Below, one piece after another: positions 29,861 to 41,786 of a stretch of DNA of 64,000 bases (the first letter of the stretch is position 1; each line of letters begins with the position of its first letter). Under the pieces are notes generated by a model that was not told the origin of the DNA, searched no databases, and saw only the letters and a program-made list of their open reading frames with translations. The DNA lies in NCBI GenBank assembly GCA_009103225.1, contig RHPI01003009.1:601354-665353 (forward strand). Reading direction: 5' to 3'. This stretch comes from Chlorokybus atmophyticus. Its lineage: Eukaryota > Streptophyta > Chlorokybophyceae > Chlorokybales > Chlorokybaceae. Both the position numbers and the translations under genes were made by a program.

Positions 29861-32800
29861 CTAAGCATCATCGCTGAACATCTGCACATGAAAACAATAA
29901 GCACATCAGTGCAGCATCATACCATAAGGCACTCATTATAATTGATGGCATGGCAATCAATCACATGTCAGCACCAAGACCAGACCTGTGACCTGCTCAC
30001 CTGCATAATGTTGCCAAGCATGCCAGAAAGCCCCTCTCCCGATTGCACGTCAAATTGCACTCGCAAGATCTCTGCCATCAGCTGCGGAAAAACAACAAAT
30101 GATTATGGATACCACACAATCGCACGTCAGCTGCTACGCGTATAAATGGAGCCAGCACGCTCAATGAACAAAGGAAACAAGGGGTTTGAACCTGGCCAAG
30201 CATCGGGTCACGCTTCAAGCTCGGTTGATAGTGCCGCTGCAGCGCCCTTGTAAGCGAAAGCGAGTCTCGTTCTACACTGTACAGAAATAACGCACATGCA
30301 TGAGACCATTATACACAGATAGAGGCGCACGCACACACACACGCACGCGCATGCACGTACATGCAGACAGAGGCACGCAAACACACGCACACACACACAT
30401 ACACACACGCACGCACACACGCACACACATACACACACGCGCGCCCGCACAGACAAACCACGCCACACCACAAAATGTAACACCCAACTCTGCCATCAGT
30501 CACAACGCGCCACTACTACTCACGCTATGAGGAGGTATTGCACAAAGTGTATGAGCGGCGTGTCGAGAAGGGACGGCATCGAGCTGCGGGCTTCGTAGTG
30601 GTCGAGCAAACGCCGCGCGGAGTCCACTCGCCCGGCGGCCAGCATTTGCAGCACGCCGCGCGCGATGAACAAGTCTGTCTCGCACGGGTCGCCCTGAGAT
30701 GACAACACAAAAGAACAACATCATTAACACAATGTGCGGTAATGACGTAAGAGAGTTACAAACCAACCGACATGCAAAGTTGGGTATATGAAACGCAGGC
30801 TTCATTGCCATGCAGTCAAGTGCGACTGCTGTTACATGTTGGGCTGCGGTGAGAAGCACGTCGCCGAAAGCTTCCGCTTCGTCGCTTCGCGCATAGTGCC
30901 GAGACACCTGAAACAGGTCCTACAGAGACGCGGAACAAACAGTCAGCAATTGCACAGGCATGCATGCTGTTGGGAATGTGCAACATGCTCGATGCATTGT
31001 GCGACGTACCACTTGAGGCGATTGTGTTTGCAGGTATTCGGCCAGCATTGCATGAAACTCTGGCAATCCGCCCGCTACCCCAGCAGACACAGTCCACCTG
31101 TTTTCAAAAATACATTATGCACATGCAGTCTATGACACACACAGCACACACATGTGCAACGGGTTGAAGTGCAAGTTACATGTTTCTTCAAAGCTTGCCG
31201 CACGCGCATGTGCACATGCCCATGCTATGTACATGACAAACACACGTGTGTATTGTGTGCGCACGCGCGCGCGCACACGCACACGCACACATGACAGCCT
31301 GCTCCTGACTGCACCAAGTGCAAACGAGTGTCGCCAAACACACACGTCCACGCAGGCCTTACTGTATGGCAGCTCTCATGAAGCGCGAGCACCCTGTCGT
31401 GAGCAGTTCGGGCGTGGGCGCGTCCAGATACCTGCTGGACGCCTGCACCGTGGAGGCGGCGGTGCCTGCGCCGGACTCGCGACGCGGGAACGCCTCGAAG
31501 ATGGTCTGGATGCGCCCTGGAGAGAAACCAAGCACGAGTGAGTTTGAGACTTCATCATTGTGCGTATGTGTGTAAGCGCGCTTGTGCATGCGTGCGTGCG
31601 TGTGCAAGTGTGTGTTCGAGCGTGAATGCACGAACGTACACGCGTGTGTGCGTGTGTTCAAGTCACCTATGGTTTCATCGTCTACAGAAGCGTTCGCCTT
31701 TGTGTATGCCTCCACTAAGAGTACACCCAACTCCACGCCCTCGTTGACCTGCACAGTAGCACCACGATACCAATGAGCAGCATGATCATGCGCATTGATA
31801 ACTTGCCAAGGCAGCAGGGCAGCAAAAGCCTCTAAGCAACCGTCAGCCACACGCATGTACGCACAGACGCATAAACAAAACCTGCGCTTGCCTGTTTGTG
31901 TCGCAGCTGTATGCGCGCGCCCTCCTGCAGCAGAGTGTACACGTCGTCCCACTTGCCTTGCGCTTGGTACCTGCAGGAGTGCGCGTTTGCGTGCGCGTGC
32001 ATGTGTGTGCGTGGGTGACACCATGCAGAATGAGCAGTTGCGCACAATGACATTACGCGTGTGTGTGTCACAAGCCCACCTTGCGTAGACTGTCTTGTAC
32101 ATTTGCTGCGCTTCGTAGTAGTTGCCTTCAGCCATGCTGCGCTCCAGCTTGCGCAGTACCTGCACGGATGCGGGCACAACATCATTACACTCGGACAGTG
32201 TGGAAACAACCTCTAATTGAAGCTCGCAACAGCCTTTTTCAAGACCTAACACAAAACAGCACTAGAAAAAATATCACCACAAAGGAAAAATAACTTGCAA
32301 TTGTCTGCTGCATGGTTTGAAACACACACTTTCTGGCTCACACTGCGCCTTGAGAGACAACCACAATCTCCCAAGGCACAAGCAGAGCATTTACACAAAG
32401 ACAGAAAGCGGAGAACACAGTAAAACCAGTGCTCGGCATGAAGCAAAACACACAGTATGAAAAGAGAAGCTGCGAGTAAGTAAGCAGCTTACAGGAAAGC
32501 AGCAGCGCACGTAAGATATTTGTAACATTATGCAACAAGCAATGCATGAGTTCGATGCTTGGTGTAATAAATGAGCGAATACATGGGTGAATAAGTAAAT
32601 GTTCTGAATTCAATACAGGTGAGTCAATGAGCAAACAAACGACAAATGAAGTGTATTAACTGAATGAACAAGCAATTTAATGCAAAACACAAATAGTTCC
32701 AAGCAGCAGCTCACAATATGCTGCCAACAAACAAGCACACGCGCAAACAGAAATAAACATCATCAGCCCCTACCTTGTCAACGCCAGCAGAGCGTCCAAC

Positions 32801-32863
32801 GCCGCCCGCGCCTCGCCCGGCGGCGGCGGCGGCGTTCAGCTCCTCGTCCCCGCTGCCACCCAT
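29861..32863 (-). CDS. GET4: GET4/TRC35, tail-anchored protein insertion factor
   Basis: Eleven exons in perfect phase: 32863-32774, 32159-32080, 31970-31892, 31748-31667, 31516-31363, 31097-31010, 30919-30836, 30693-30524, 30276-30192, 30081-30001, 29881-29861; 337 residues, as in other GET4 proteins. Diagnostic parts are LRKLERSMAEGNYYEAQQMY, YQAQGKWDDVYTLLQEGARI, ELGVLLVEAYTKANASVDDE, SRFMRAAIQWTVSAG, DPCETDLFIARGVLQML and HYQPSLKRDPM. It is an all-helical solenoid. With GET5/UBL4 it passes tail-anchored proteins from the SGT2 sorting complex to the GET3 ATPase in the cytosol. The N-terminus has an Ala/Gly-rich stretch (AAAAAGRGAGGVG). Intron 3 has a GC donor (CAG|GCAAGC). The last exon codes for only six residues plus the stop. 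Confidence 0.95.
30327..30442. repeat. (CA)n-rich tract in GET4 intron 8
   Basis: CACACACGCACGC and ACACACATACACACACGC runs fill most of the intron between GET4 exons at 30524 and 30276. Confidence 0.85.
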
Positions 32864-33026
32864 GCCGGCAACCCTTCACGACAATACGACAACGACAACG
32901 ACAACCACAACCACCCTCACGCCACCGCCGCCGCCTACACAGAGCTCTAGAACAACTGCAGGCTTGTTGAGCCAGAAAAAATGTAACCCCGGAGACGAGA
33001 GGCGTCTGTCGGCGTTGTGGTGGCGC
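32864..33026. promoter_or_regulatory. Bidirectional promoter, GET4 and SDHAF3
   Basis: Only 163 bases separate the two start codons of divergent genes. The stretch holds ACAACGACAACGACAACCAC-type repeats and a (CCACCG) run, and no evident TATA box. Both 5' leaders must be short. Confidence 0.6.
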
Positions 33027-34368
33027 ATGTCGGCGGCGGGGGAGGCGAGGGCGGTGGGGCTGAGCTTGTACAGGCGGGTACTGAGGGCGCACAGGACCAA
33101 GCTGCCGCCGCCTATGCGAAGGTACGCGTTGCGGGGCGGCAGGGCACGCAGCTGGAAACACCCGTTAGTCCAGCTTGCTTGCATGGCTGATTGGCTTGCA
33201 AGGCACTTTGCTGCTGCTTGCTTGCAGAAAGGCTTCTGCACTGCTGCTGGCATGGTACACACGCAAGTCATAGTGATCATTAGCAGCGTTATTCACTACA
33301 CATCTCGAAGCTGCTTACCGCTTGCTTGTTGGAACAGTCAGCTGCATGTCTCTCTTGCAGCAAGTCCATCCTGCTTTGCTTGACTTGTAGAAAGGCTTAA
33401 TGAGCACTAAGCTGGTTTGGAAGGCACTTTACCGCTGCAGCATGCTTGGTGCTTGCATGGACACAGCACGATGGGGTCTGCTGCTTGCTATGCAATCGAC
33501 CTGTGATCACACAAGCAGCAATCTGTTGAGCTCAGGGTGTCCTTTTTGTGTGCGTTTCAATGTTTTGTAGTTGACAGTGGGATTCGGAGCGTACTGTGGC
33601 GTTGGCTTGCATGCGAAACGCTTCAATATCTTTTAGAAGGAAGAACTTGTCCGTTTGTGGTGTGTGCCTAAACAACAGTGCTGCCTTGTCACACAAACGT
33701 CGCAGTTAGTGCAGTGAACACATGCAGATATTTCTACTTGGCAGTTTGGGAGATGCTTACGTGAAGGAAGAGTTTCGCGCAGCTCGCAATCGTGCCACGC
33801 CGCAGCAGCTGGCCGTGTTCGCGCGCGAGTGGGAAAGGTGAGATGAATGAATTATGTGTGTGAGGAGTAGGTGTCTGGACAGGTTGAAGCATGCAAATTG
33901 ACAGCATGCTGTTGGTAATATGGGAGCCGCAGGTACTGTGATGCTGTTGAAGGCAAGGTGGAGTTTGATTCAGGCATCCCGAGCGGCGAAGAGCTGTGGC
34001 AGGTGTGTGGGCGTGCCCGTGCGCGTGCATGTGTGTCTGTGTAACTGCGTGCGTGCATGCGTGTGCGCGCGTGCACGCGTGTGCGCATGCACGCACGCAG
34101 TTTGTGCATTTGTGCACGCGCATGTGTTGCGTTCTTGCGATGTGTTGTTCAGGTCCATACTTTCAGATTGACTGTAAAAGTTTTATCGCGGCTCATTTGC
34201 CGCGTTTCGTTCTCATGCACTCACTGGTGGTAAGCAATTGTAGTCCAATTCATCAATGCGCTTATACGTGCATGTTTGCAGTCGTTGTCAGATGAGCAAA
34301 AGGACGCTTTGACAAGGCTGCATCAAGAGATAAGGCAACTGGGTGACAGTGAACCGCAACAGAGTTGA
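33027..34368 (+). CDS. SDHAF3: Succinate dehydrogenase assembly factor 3 (LYR protein)
   Basis: Four exons, 33027-33121, 33745-33837, 33933-34002 and 34282-34368, give 114 residues. Near the N-terminus is GLSLYRRVLRAHRTKLPPPM, with the LYR motif that recruits the iron-sulfur transfer machinery. Then SLGDAYVKEEFRAARNRATP, FAREWERYCDAVEG and SDEQKDALTRLHQEIRQLGD follow the ACN9/SDHAF3 family order. The protein works in the mitochondrial matrix and helps put the iron-sulfur subunit (SDHB) into complex II. No long presequence is visible, which is common in LYR proteins. Intron 1 is about 620 bp; intron 3 is rich in TG/GCGTGC repeats. Confidence 0.92.
34003..34110. repeat. TG/GCGTGC-rich tract in SDHAF3 intron 3
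   Basis: An alternating purine-pyrimidine run (GCGTGCGTGC, GTGTGCGCGCGTGC) right after the donor. Open frames across it are artefacts. Confidence 0.8.
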
Positions 34369-35921
34369 GTACAAATTGTTAGTTTGACATGTGCAGCGGA
34401 TGCAACGTGCGTCAATGGCTCGCAATAGGTTGCGTTTAGGGCAATTGGCTATGCTATACAGTAGGTCGCACTCATGTTGCTACCAATCATGTTGCAGTTG
34501 ACTACATATTGCGCGACGCTACATTGTGATAGGCTTAGTTTAAGCTTCTGAACCCGGAACCAGATCGTGGCTTGGGAGGCCATGAGCAAAGCAAATCGCT
34601 TGAATGTTGTTTGTTTTCGACGCTTTCATTGGGGCTGTTTTGAATATCGTACATAGTGATTGCCAAATCACGCAATTGCTTATTATGTTGACATGATATA
34701 CTGGCCAAACTATACATTGTGCAAGTCATTCATGCAAACAATTTTATCAGGACATGAGTATGTCTCTGTTTTGCAAAGGCGTAGTTTATTGATAATTGGT
34801 GTTGATTGTATCACTGCTTACAAGGGACGTGCTTAATCAAGACAGATATGATGTCGATATCAAGGAGTATGTAGGCTTATCTGTAGCCCAGATGTAAAGC
34901 AAGTACAAAGCAACAGCAGACGGCAAGCAAGAAAGGCCACAAGCACAGCAAGGACTTCATACGCATATGCAAGGCCTGATAAGATCGACTTTGCGCCGCA
35001 GCCATGCTCCTTCGACTGGCTATATTTTCATTATTGGTGTCAACCATAACGAGACATCCGGCACGCTGTGAATTCAGTTTGGCAAACCAGTCTACCTTTG
35101 CTTTGCTCCCCGACACATTGCAGCAGCAACCCATTCTTTTCATCATTGTTTTCAGTCTTAGTGCACATACAATTGGTTACTTCAATGCATTGCAGGTACT
35201 GAGTGACAACAAAAACCACGTTGGTAATCACAATCACTCAATGCAACACAGAACCAACTTCAGCCCACACCCATGTCACACTCCAAACTGCTTATTATTG
35301 ACGCGCGGACGAACAGCGGATCTTGCTGTCCAGGTCTGCAACTAAAGGAGGTAGCTGTGCACAAACTTGGCCAACTGCAAGTGTGCAGGCACTCAATCTA
35401 ACTACAACGGATTTCCCGACACAACTGCAACGGCGGCAACTCCTGTCATTTGTCACAGCACAGGAGGCGAAAGACCAAGAATGCAGCACAACACGGGGTT
35501 GTTCTGGTCTCCAAAAGCCACTGTTCTTTCTCTCGTGCAGAGGTACAAGCAACACCGTGTACGGCACCTCTGTAGAATTGCTAGAGTGAATGCCAAACAG
35601 TTCTAACCAAAGATGGGTGAAACAGGTTCCACGCCATGTCCGCATGCCATTGACAACAGATGGCACAGGTCTTGGCAATTGTAGGTTACGTCATTTCACG
35701 CTGCCAAGTAGAACATAAGCGGGGATGAGGAACTGAGCTTCGGCCAAGGCCTGCATACGACGCTGGAAGTAGAGCTGGACCTGGATCTGGACCAATCAGT
35801 TGCAGGCTGCTCTCTGCCCAGGAGAGGGTATCAAAGCAAGGGAGAATGGGCGCTAGTGCTGACGCTTCACAAGGAATTACAGTTCAGACAGGGCAGCACA
35901 TCGCGGCAAACTCCAGAGACT
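34369..35921. other. Gene-poor stretch after SDHAF3
   Basis: The only candidates are short overlapping frames on opposite strands near 35000: a plus frame with a signal-like start (MLLRLAIFSLLVSTI) and a minus frame ending in a hydrophobic segment (SLLCLWPFLLAVCCCFVLAL). They cannot both be right and neither matches a family. The rest shows nothing I can support. Confidence 0.35.
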
Positions 35922-37160
35922 TTACAACTGCTGCTGAAAAGGTGAGGGGTTGGAGCGCATGCGGAGGTCGCGTGCTTCAGGAATGTACATTTGTGAAGGA
36001 GACCAAGGAACCGGGGCAGTTGGGGCGGATTCGGAAGGCTTGGGACCCTTGCCTGATGACATTGCACTCAATGGGGTGTCGCCAGCTACTGCAGGCGTTG
36101 AGGCAGGAGTGGTAGCCATAGCCGAGGAGCCAGCTCCAACAAGCAACGAGTTGGGTGTATCGCTGCCATGATGTACTAACATGGCTTGTGGTGATGGAGA
36201 GGATGAGCTGGTCCTCATGCCCGTTGACCCAGGGGACACGCGTCTTGAGTACTGGCTGTACTGACTGAAACTCGTGCCTGGAGTGGACAAGCTGGCAGGC
36301 GAGCTTCCATTGAACCCAAAACCAGGAATGGGGGCCGTGACAGGGTCCCAACCTCGAGCGCGATCCCATTCTGCAATGCTGGACGTCGGTGCTTCTGGAT
36401 GGGGCCACACAATGGCCGTCTCCAGCCAAACGTTGACCCGCCGCACTGAATCTTGAACTTCAGGTGAAGATGCAAACAGTGGGGCACGCATTCGGTGCTC
36501 TGAGAAAAAGCCTTCCAAGTGCGAGCCCATCGTTCGCAGAAGGTAACTGTATCCTGCATGCACAGCACAAGGTGAGCTTCCAGTGCAGCGAGCTTGATAG
36601 CAAAAGCTCTGCACAACCCCATATGGGCGCTCGCCCGTCAAGCAAGTGATGCACAAACCATCGTCACTGCCCGGGGAGCGCATGTCATCATCCTCCTGGA
36701 TGCATTTCTCAACAGCCTCGTACTGTGACGACTGTACACCTGGACCAACAGGCTTCAAGGCACCAGTTGGTTCATCATTTATTGCCGCGCGTGCCGGAAC
36801 TCCAGCACGCTCATATGTGGAATGTTCGTCCACAATCGCCACCATTTTGCCAAAACGCTGCTCTGGCACATATGCATGGAAGGGCTCATTGGGTTCAAAG
36901 GGCGAGTGTCTGCTGCTCCCGGGTGGCAGGGCAGTTGTGTGCGAGCCCAATTCTTCCTTGACGGGAGGGAGCATGGAAGTGCTTGACGAACTGTACCGAA
37001 ATTTCAGCTGCTCCACCCGCTGTAGTACGCGCTCGAATGAGCGGTATCTTTCAGTGACTTCTTGCATCTTGCTGTTGATGGCCTCACATCTCTGGCGCGC
37101 CTGAGCTAAACTGGCGTGGCTATCTATGTCCATCACGCGGCCTCGCTCTACCATCGCCAT
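35922..37160 (-). CDS. Hypothetical protein, long Ser/Pro-rich frame
   Basis: An uninterrupted minus-strand frame of 412 codons, much longer than chance for this window. From about residue 10 a helical segment (RCEAINSKMQEVTERYRSF, then ERVLQRVEQLKFRY) could form a coiled coil. The middle contains ICTCLTGERPYG-like CITCLTGERPYG and EVQDSVRRVNVWLETAIVWP. The last 130 residues are Ser/Pro/Gly-rich and probably disordered. I recognise no family. Because other genes here are intron-rich, parts around 36545-36600 (GVVQSFCYQARC) may really be an intron, and the true start may lie in an upstream exon: an acceptor-like TGCACAG precedes the ATG at 37160. Confidence 0.5.
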   Translation of the reverse strand: MAMVERGRVMDIDSHASLAQARQRCEAINSKMQEVTERYRSFERVLQRVEQLKFRYSSSSTSMLPPVKEELGSHTTALPPGSSRHSPFEPNEPFHAYVPEQRFGKMVAIVDEHSTYERAGVPARAAINDEPTGALKPVGPGVQSSQYEAVEKCIQEDDDMRSPGSDDGLCITCLTGERPYGVVQSFCYQARCTGSSPCAVHAGYSYLLRTMGSHLEGFFSEHRMRAPLFASSPEVQDSVRRVNVWLETAIVWPHPEAPTSSIAEWDRARGWDPVTAPIPGFGFNGSSPASLSTPGTSFSQYSQYSRRVSPGSTGMRTSSSSPSPQAMLVHHGSDTPNSLLVGAGSSAMATTPASTPAVAGDTPLSAMSSGKGPKPSESAPTAPVPWSPSQMYIPEARDLRMRSNPSPFQQQL

Positions 37161-39614
37161 GCTTGGCGCTGTGCAGGCTATTCACGGCAATGTTCCTACA
37201 GTGCTGACGAAGACAATCACCCCTGTCCTGCGGTGCCTGCCACAATGAGGATAGCTGAAGCCCAGCGATTCCGACGGCAAACACGTATGCAATGTGCCAG
37301 CGCAAATGCAGCTTACTTGAAGCGCTCGCAGGCAGATCTGGCACCCAACGTAGTAAGAATGCTTGAAGGCCGCACTGCACAACAGGAAAAAATGAGCCTT
37401 GGATTGCAGAGGCACAATGTTGGCTGGCAATGTTTCAGACCAATACTTTGCCAGTTCCTTTGGCACAACAGCCCGCACTCATAGCCAGGTCGACAACAAA
37501 CGGTGTCAATGCATGTGGACCATGATGCCCAGCCACAAAATACGAAGAACTGCAGGAGTGCTAGGTAAGTAAGCGCCAAGAGCAGCAGGTAAGTGCAGCG
37601 CGAGTGTGCCCAAGATATGAGCCCTGAAACCCGACAATAGGCCTAAAGCGACTGGGCTGTTGACAGTGACAGCGGTATGCACCACAACAATGTCGGCAGG
37701 AGCACTGGTCGCTGATGGCCATGAGCGACCAGTACTTTTGCAAAACACCGCATTTCACAACCTACCTTTGTCAACCAACAAGGCCCCTACACCACCCAAC
37801 TGCCAGCACGCGTGTTACACCTGCACGTCCCCTTACATCAAAACCCTAGCTCACCTCCATGAACCCGCGAGGCGGGCCCAGGGGCGGGCGGGGCGCCACC
37901 GGCCCAAGCAGGCACGGGCGTCAAGCAGCTTCTGGCATCGCCCGCAGCCCCTCCGCCTGTCCACCTCCACGACAACCACGCCGTCCAGCCCGCCGCCACC
38001 ACCGCCGCTACGGGCGGGACACAGACAGAGCTCTTGGCTATGGCTTTTAGGGTTTGCTTGCCTCCGGTTTGCCGCGGGGCCATCGGAAGTGTCGCGCGCT
38101 GCGGGACACCGCTGGAGTACCGCATCCGGGCATCGCAATGGCAATCTCTGCTATGTTCATTAGGGACCTGCCTGTCATAATTAACAACGTGACAGAGTGA
38201 ACTATGTAACAGCATGTATCAATATGCCAACGTCAAGGTCCAGCATTGTCATGACTCATGAGGAGTGCATTCGCTGATGTCCGCTCAGTGTGCTGCATTT
38301 ATCGTGCAATAGTATCTTGCAAAAGGACAATGTTTTCCTTACATTCGGGGTAAATTGAATGATGTCAAGTATGTCAGGTCACCTGACTCAGGTGGCACGT
38401 CGTTATGCGGCATAACTTGTGCCAGTTCCCCCTGAAACTGTGGTGGAGCGCTGGCCAGTCGTGATGATGTGACAATTTGCAAGACGTTGTTCGCAAATTT
38501 AGCTGAAGCAGATCTGGAGTATACCCAATGGTACTCCAAATGTGGAGTATATCGTACTTCACAATTTCCACGCATTGCGCATTGAATGTTTGCAACAATG
38601 TGAATGTACTGATATTAAAATGTACAGTGTTTAATCCATCAAGCTCATCAATAGTAGCACAAGGCAAGAGGCAGCAAGCGGTTGCATATGCTATAAAGTA
38701 AGCAATACGCAAGCAGTTTGCACTGATGATGTTGTTATTTATTACGCATGAAACGTTTCCAATCAAGCATTGCCATTCGATATGATATGTCAACATGCAA
38801 TCAACATGCATGGCATGTTATTTGAGTGTGAGTGGATATCATTATAAAACAAAACACAATGTTTTGAATGTCATTTTATCACATCTTTCGTGCTCTATAG
38901 TATCACGGCATATGGACTCACTTGATAAGTTAAAAACAAGCATTTCATAAACATCCGACAATGTAACACAGCGCAATTAAATGTTTTCAAATGGTACCTA
39001 CAATGTATAGTCAACTAATTTACTTTCTGATTTCAGATGGAGCTTTATATCGCCTCAACCACGCCAAAGCGGCAGCTGCCCACTGCCCCTACGTGCATTG
39101 CATATAGCTAGGCCCCATTAGCCAGCCCTTTAAGTTAAACTCAACAATCACGCACAACACAACCATACATTCATGGTTGTGTGGTGCGAGATGGACTTCT
39201 TAATGGTAGTTGTTGTAATTTCGTGTGCGTGTGCGTGTGCGAGTGCGTGTGCTCAGTCCGAGCACAAGTAAAACACATATGTGAATGTGTGTTCAACCTG
39301 TTTTACACCCAATAACTAAGCATGCCTCATAGACATAAGTGTGCATAACCTTATGCTTCTTGCTCAAAATGCGCACCACCAGTGCATGCACAAGCAAACT
39401 CTATGCAAAGACATTGCCTGCCGACGTCTGCCTCCAGACATTGTCCAACGTACAGAGGCAGAACGCAGGGCGCACACTACAACCCATAAAATCTCAATAA
39501 GCATGAAACCAACCTGCATGCTTCTTGCCTGCAACTAGAGTGGGGTGCAGCTGCACGGCTGTACTCGCATTGCCTCTTGTTCTTACGGCACTCTCTCCAT
39601 ACAAACACTAGTCG
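37161..39614. other. Region without a supported gene
   Basis: Minus-strand pieces between 37180 and 38080 (a hydrophobic frame with VALGLLSGFRAHILGTLALH at 37506-37748, and a GC-rich Ala/Arg frame near 37850-38075) could be upstream exons of the hypothetical gene ending at 35922. I could not join them in phase. From 38170 to 39300 the sequence is AT-rich with no gene seen. Confidence 0.35.
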
Positions 39615-40925
39615 CTACGCTTGTTGCTTCTGCTGCCTCAACTCCTCCGGAGTAGCGGCCTTCTTTATTGAGAACGCATGAACGAGCTTTATCTCTTCAG
39701 CAAGCGCCTGGTTGACCAGCTGATGTCTTTGCAAAAGCCTCTTGCCTTCAAACAATGGAGACGCTATGGCCACCTCAAATGCAGACCCGCACCTGTAGTA
39801 ACATGTCTTTGGTACACAATGCAGTGGCTGGTAAACAAGACTTCTGCAGGCACAATCATGTCACAGTGCGCATTGGTGGTTTGGAGGCATACACATAGCA
39901 GACATGATGTGTTATACGGCTGCACACCGGTAGGTTCCTGGCTGCAATGCAGGCATAGTTTGCTGGTGAAGAGGCTGTGAAGAAGTACAAGCGTTCCTTT
40001 TACAGGGTCATCAACATGTGCGTGAGTCCAAGGACATGTTGATGGAGTGATCACCATCACTGCCCAACGCAAGTGTGCTCACCCGCCCGAGATGTCAATC
40101 ACCACCTGCAGAACAAGTTGCAATGTGAGCTGGAATTGATAGACTGTCATGCACGCTGTGCACACACCATCAACAAGGCTGTGTGTAGACAACTCTGTGC
40201 TCATGCGTGCTTCCAGCGTTGCACAACTTGTCACTTATGCACGCGCACACAGCGGATGTTACAAGCGCTCATGTGCTGGCAGGATAAGGATTTGCACCGC
40301 AAATGCACATATGTGAACCTCGGCCAAATGCAAGCCTGAGCTTGTCTTACATACAGTCAGCACAGTACTTGACATTGAAACGAGCGACTGGCGAACGAGT
40401 CTGCAGCTCTCGACTTCCTGCTGGCATTGAACTACGTTCTCCTCAGGGAAGGAAACGCCATAACTATGTTATAGTATGCATTGTGAAGCTCTCCTTGCAA
40501 CCGAGCTTGGCTTCAGCTGCAAGGACAGCTGACCAGCTGATCAGGTAACCAGCTAGCCAGGCTAAGCTACACAACAGCCTAGCTTGCACTGGAAGGGAAA
40601 GTTTACGGCTATGGTACAGCTTCATGCTGTGGCTTTCGTGACTCGCATAGCAAAGCTGATGTGAGCTGAGCCAAGCTATGCCGAGTTAAGCTAAGCTAAG
40701 AGTCCGCTACACTGTGAGCACCTGCACGTTCAGCATACAGCCAAGGCAAGCATGCATATGTGGTTGGTGCGCTTAGCTTAACGAATATACAAATTACACG
40801 GGTGCTAACTGGTGATTGTGGGATGTAGTGTTGAAAGCTTCACGATTGCACTTGTTTACCGCGTCCGTGGCCTGCAGGCGCTCCCGGATAGCTGCCTCCA
40901 GCGCCTCCGCCGTCACCCCACCCAT
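39615..40925 (-). CDS. BOLA2: BolA-family protein (BOLA2-like)
   Basis: Three exons, 40925-40860, 40105-40083 (only 23 bases) and 39792-39615, join in phase to 88 residues. The start [20 protein letters not shown] is the first helix. [20 protein letters not shown] carries the conserved Cys of the BOLA2 group. [20 protein letters not shown] holds the FEGK and RHRLV-type signature with the invariant His, and [19 protein letters not shown] closes the fold. There is no targeting sequence, so the cytosolic or nuclear form is likely. BOLA2 proteins bind monothiol glutaredoxins and share a [2Fe-2S] cluster, linking iron sensing with iron-sulfur trafficking. The gene is easily missed because each exon is short; the phase agreement and motif order make the call strong. 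Confidence 0.92.
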
Positions 40926-41786
40926 GACGACGACCCCAGCCGTGACCCTGACCACGACTCCCTTGCCTTCTGCCCCGCCGCCTTCTCTTCACCCCAAGCT
41001 GAGCTGCACAAGCAGCCACTCCTTATCGTCGTGGTCGGTATCGTGGTCGTCGTAGTGGTGGTTGTTGTCCAGGCAGCGGCGGCGATAACGGCGTTGTAAG
41101 CAAGTTAAGCTGCAGCCCCTGCACTGCTGGTGCTGTACCAGATTATTGTCGCTGCTGCGGCGGCGGCAACCTGCTTGCGCGAAGGAGAAGCTACCAACAC
41201 CAACAAAACAAGCATACACGGCAAAGGTGCGGGTTGGGCGACAGTTGGCACTCTAACAGTATTGTACTGGATTTTGCCACTCATGCAGCCCATCCATATG
41301 AGTCACGCCACTGACTCACGATCTGTGCCGGTATTGAATGCACGTGAACGCTGGTATGCTTGTTGCCAAACACGCACTGGACATGCATGATGGATGATGA
41401 ATGTGGGTGCTTGCATTGCATCTTGTCTCCAGCAGTTTTGCTGTTTGCATGCATGTTTACATGAAGTCGAGCAAACTATGAGCACCTTCAAGTTGCCTAC
41501 TCGTCTTGGTGAATCACCATACAGCTTTGTATAGAGTTGCTCACAAATTGTGGTCATGGACCAGTGCTGAGCGTCCAGTGCATCACACGTAATCACACAT
41601 AGGCTTGTGCTCGCATGCATGCGGTCAGTCTCTGGTTAAGACGTTGAGATTGAAACCATCACATGCGCCCTACAATGCATGTTGTCTAAGTTGCAGGTGG
41701 CAGGCAAGGGAGTGAACAGTGCAGAGTGAAGCGCCTGCAGTGAAGAGTTTTGTTTCCGGGTTGAGTTTTGGCCCATTTGTCAATCC
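40926..41786. promoter_or_regulatory. Divergent promoter region, BolA and CreA-like genes
   Basis: The two genes start away from each other. The part near 40990-41180 is rich in GTCGTGGT and GCTGCTGCGGCGG runs. No gene is supported. Confidence 0.4.

Noticed and set aside
30208-30530. Long Cys/Val/Arg and His/Thr open frames
   Set aside because: They are translations of a CA repeat inside a GET4 intron.
35004-35345. 113-codon plus-strand frame with a signal-peptide-like start
   Set aside because: An opposing frame with an equally good hydrophobic segment overlaps it. Neither resembles a known family, so neither can be preferred.
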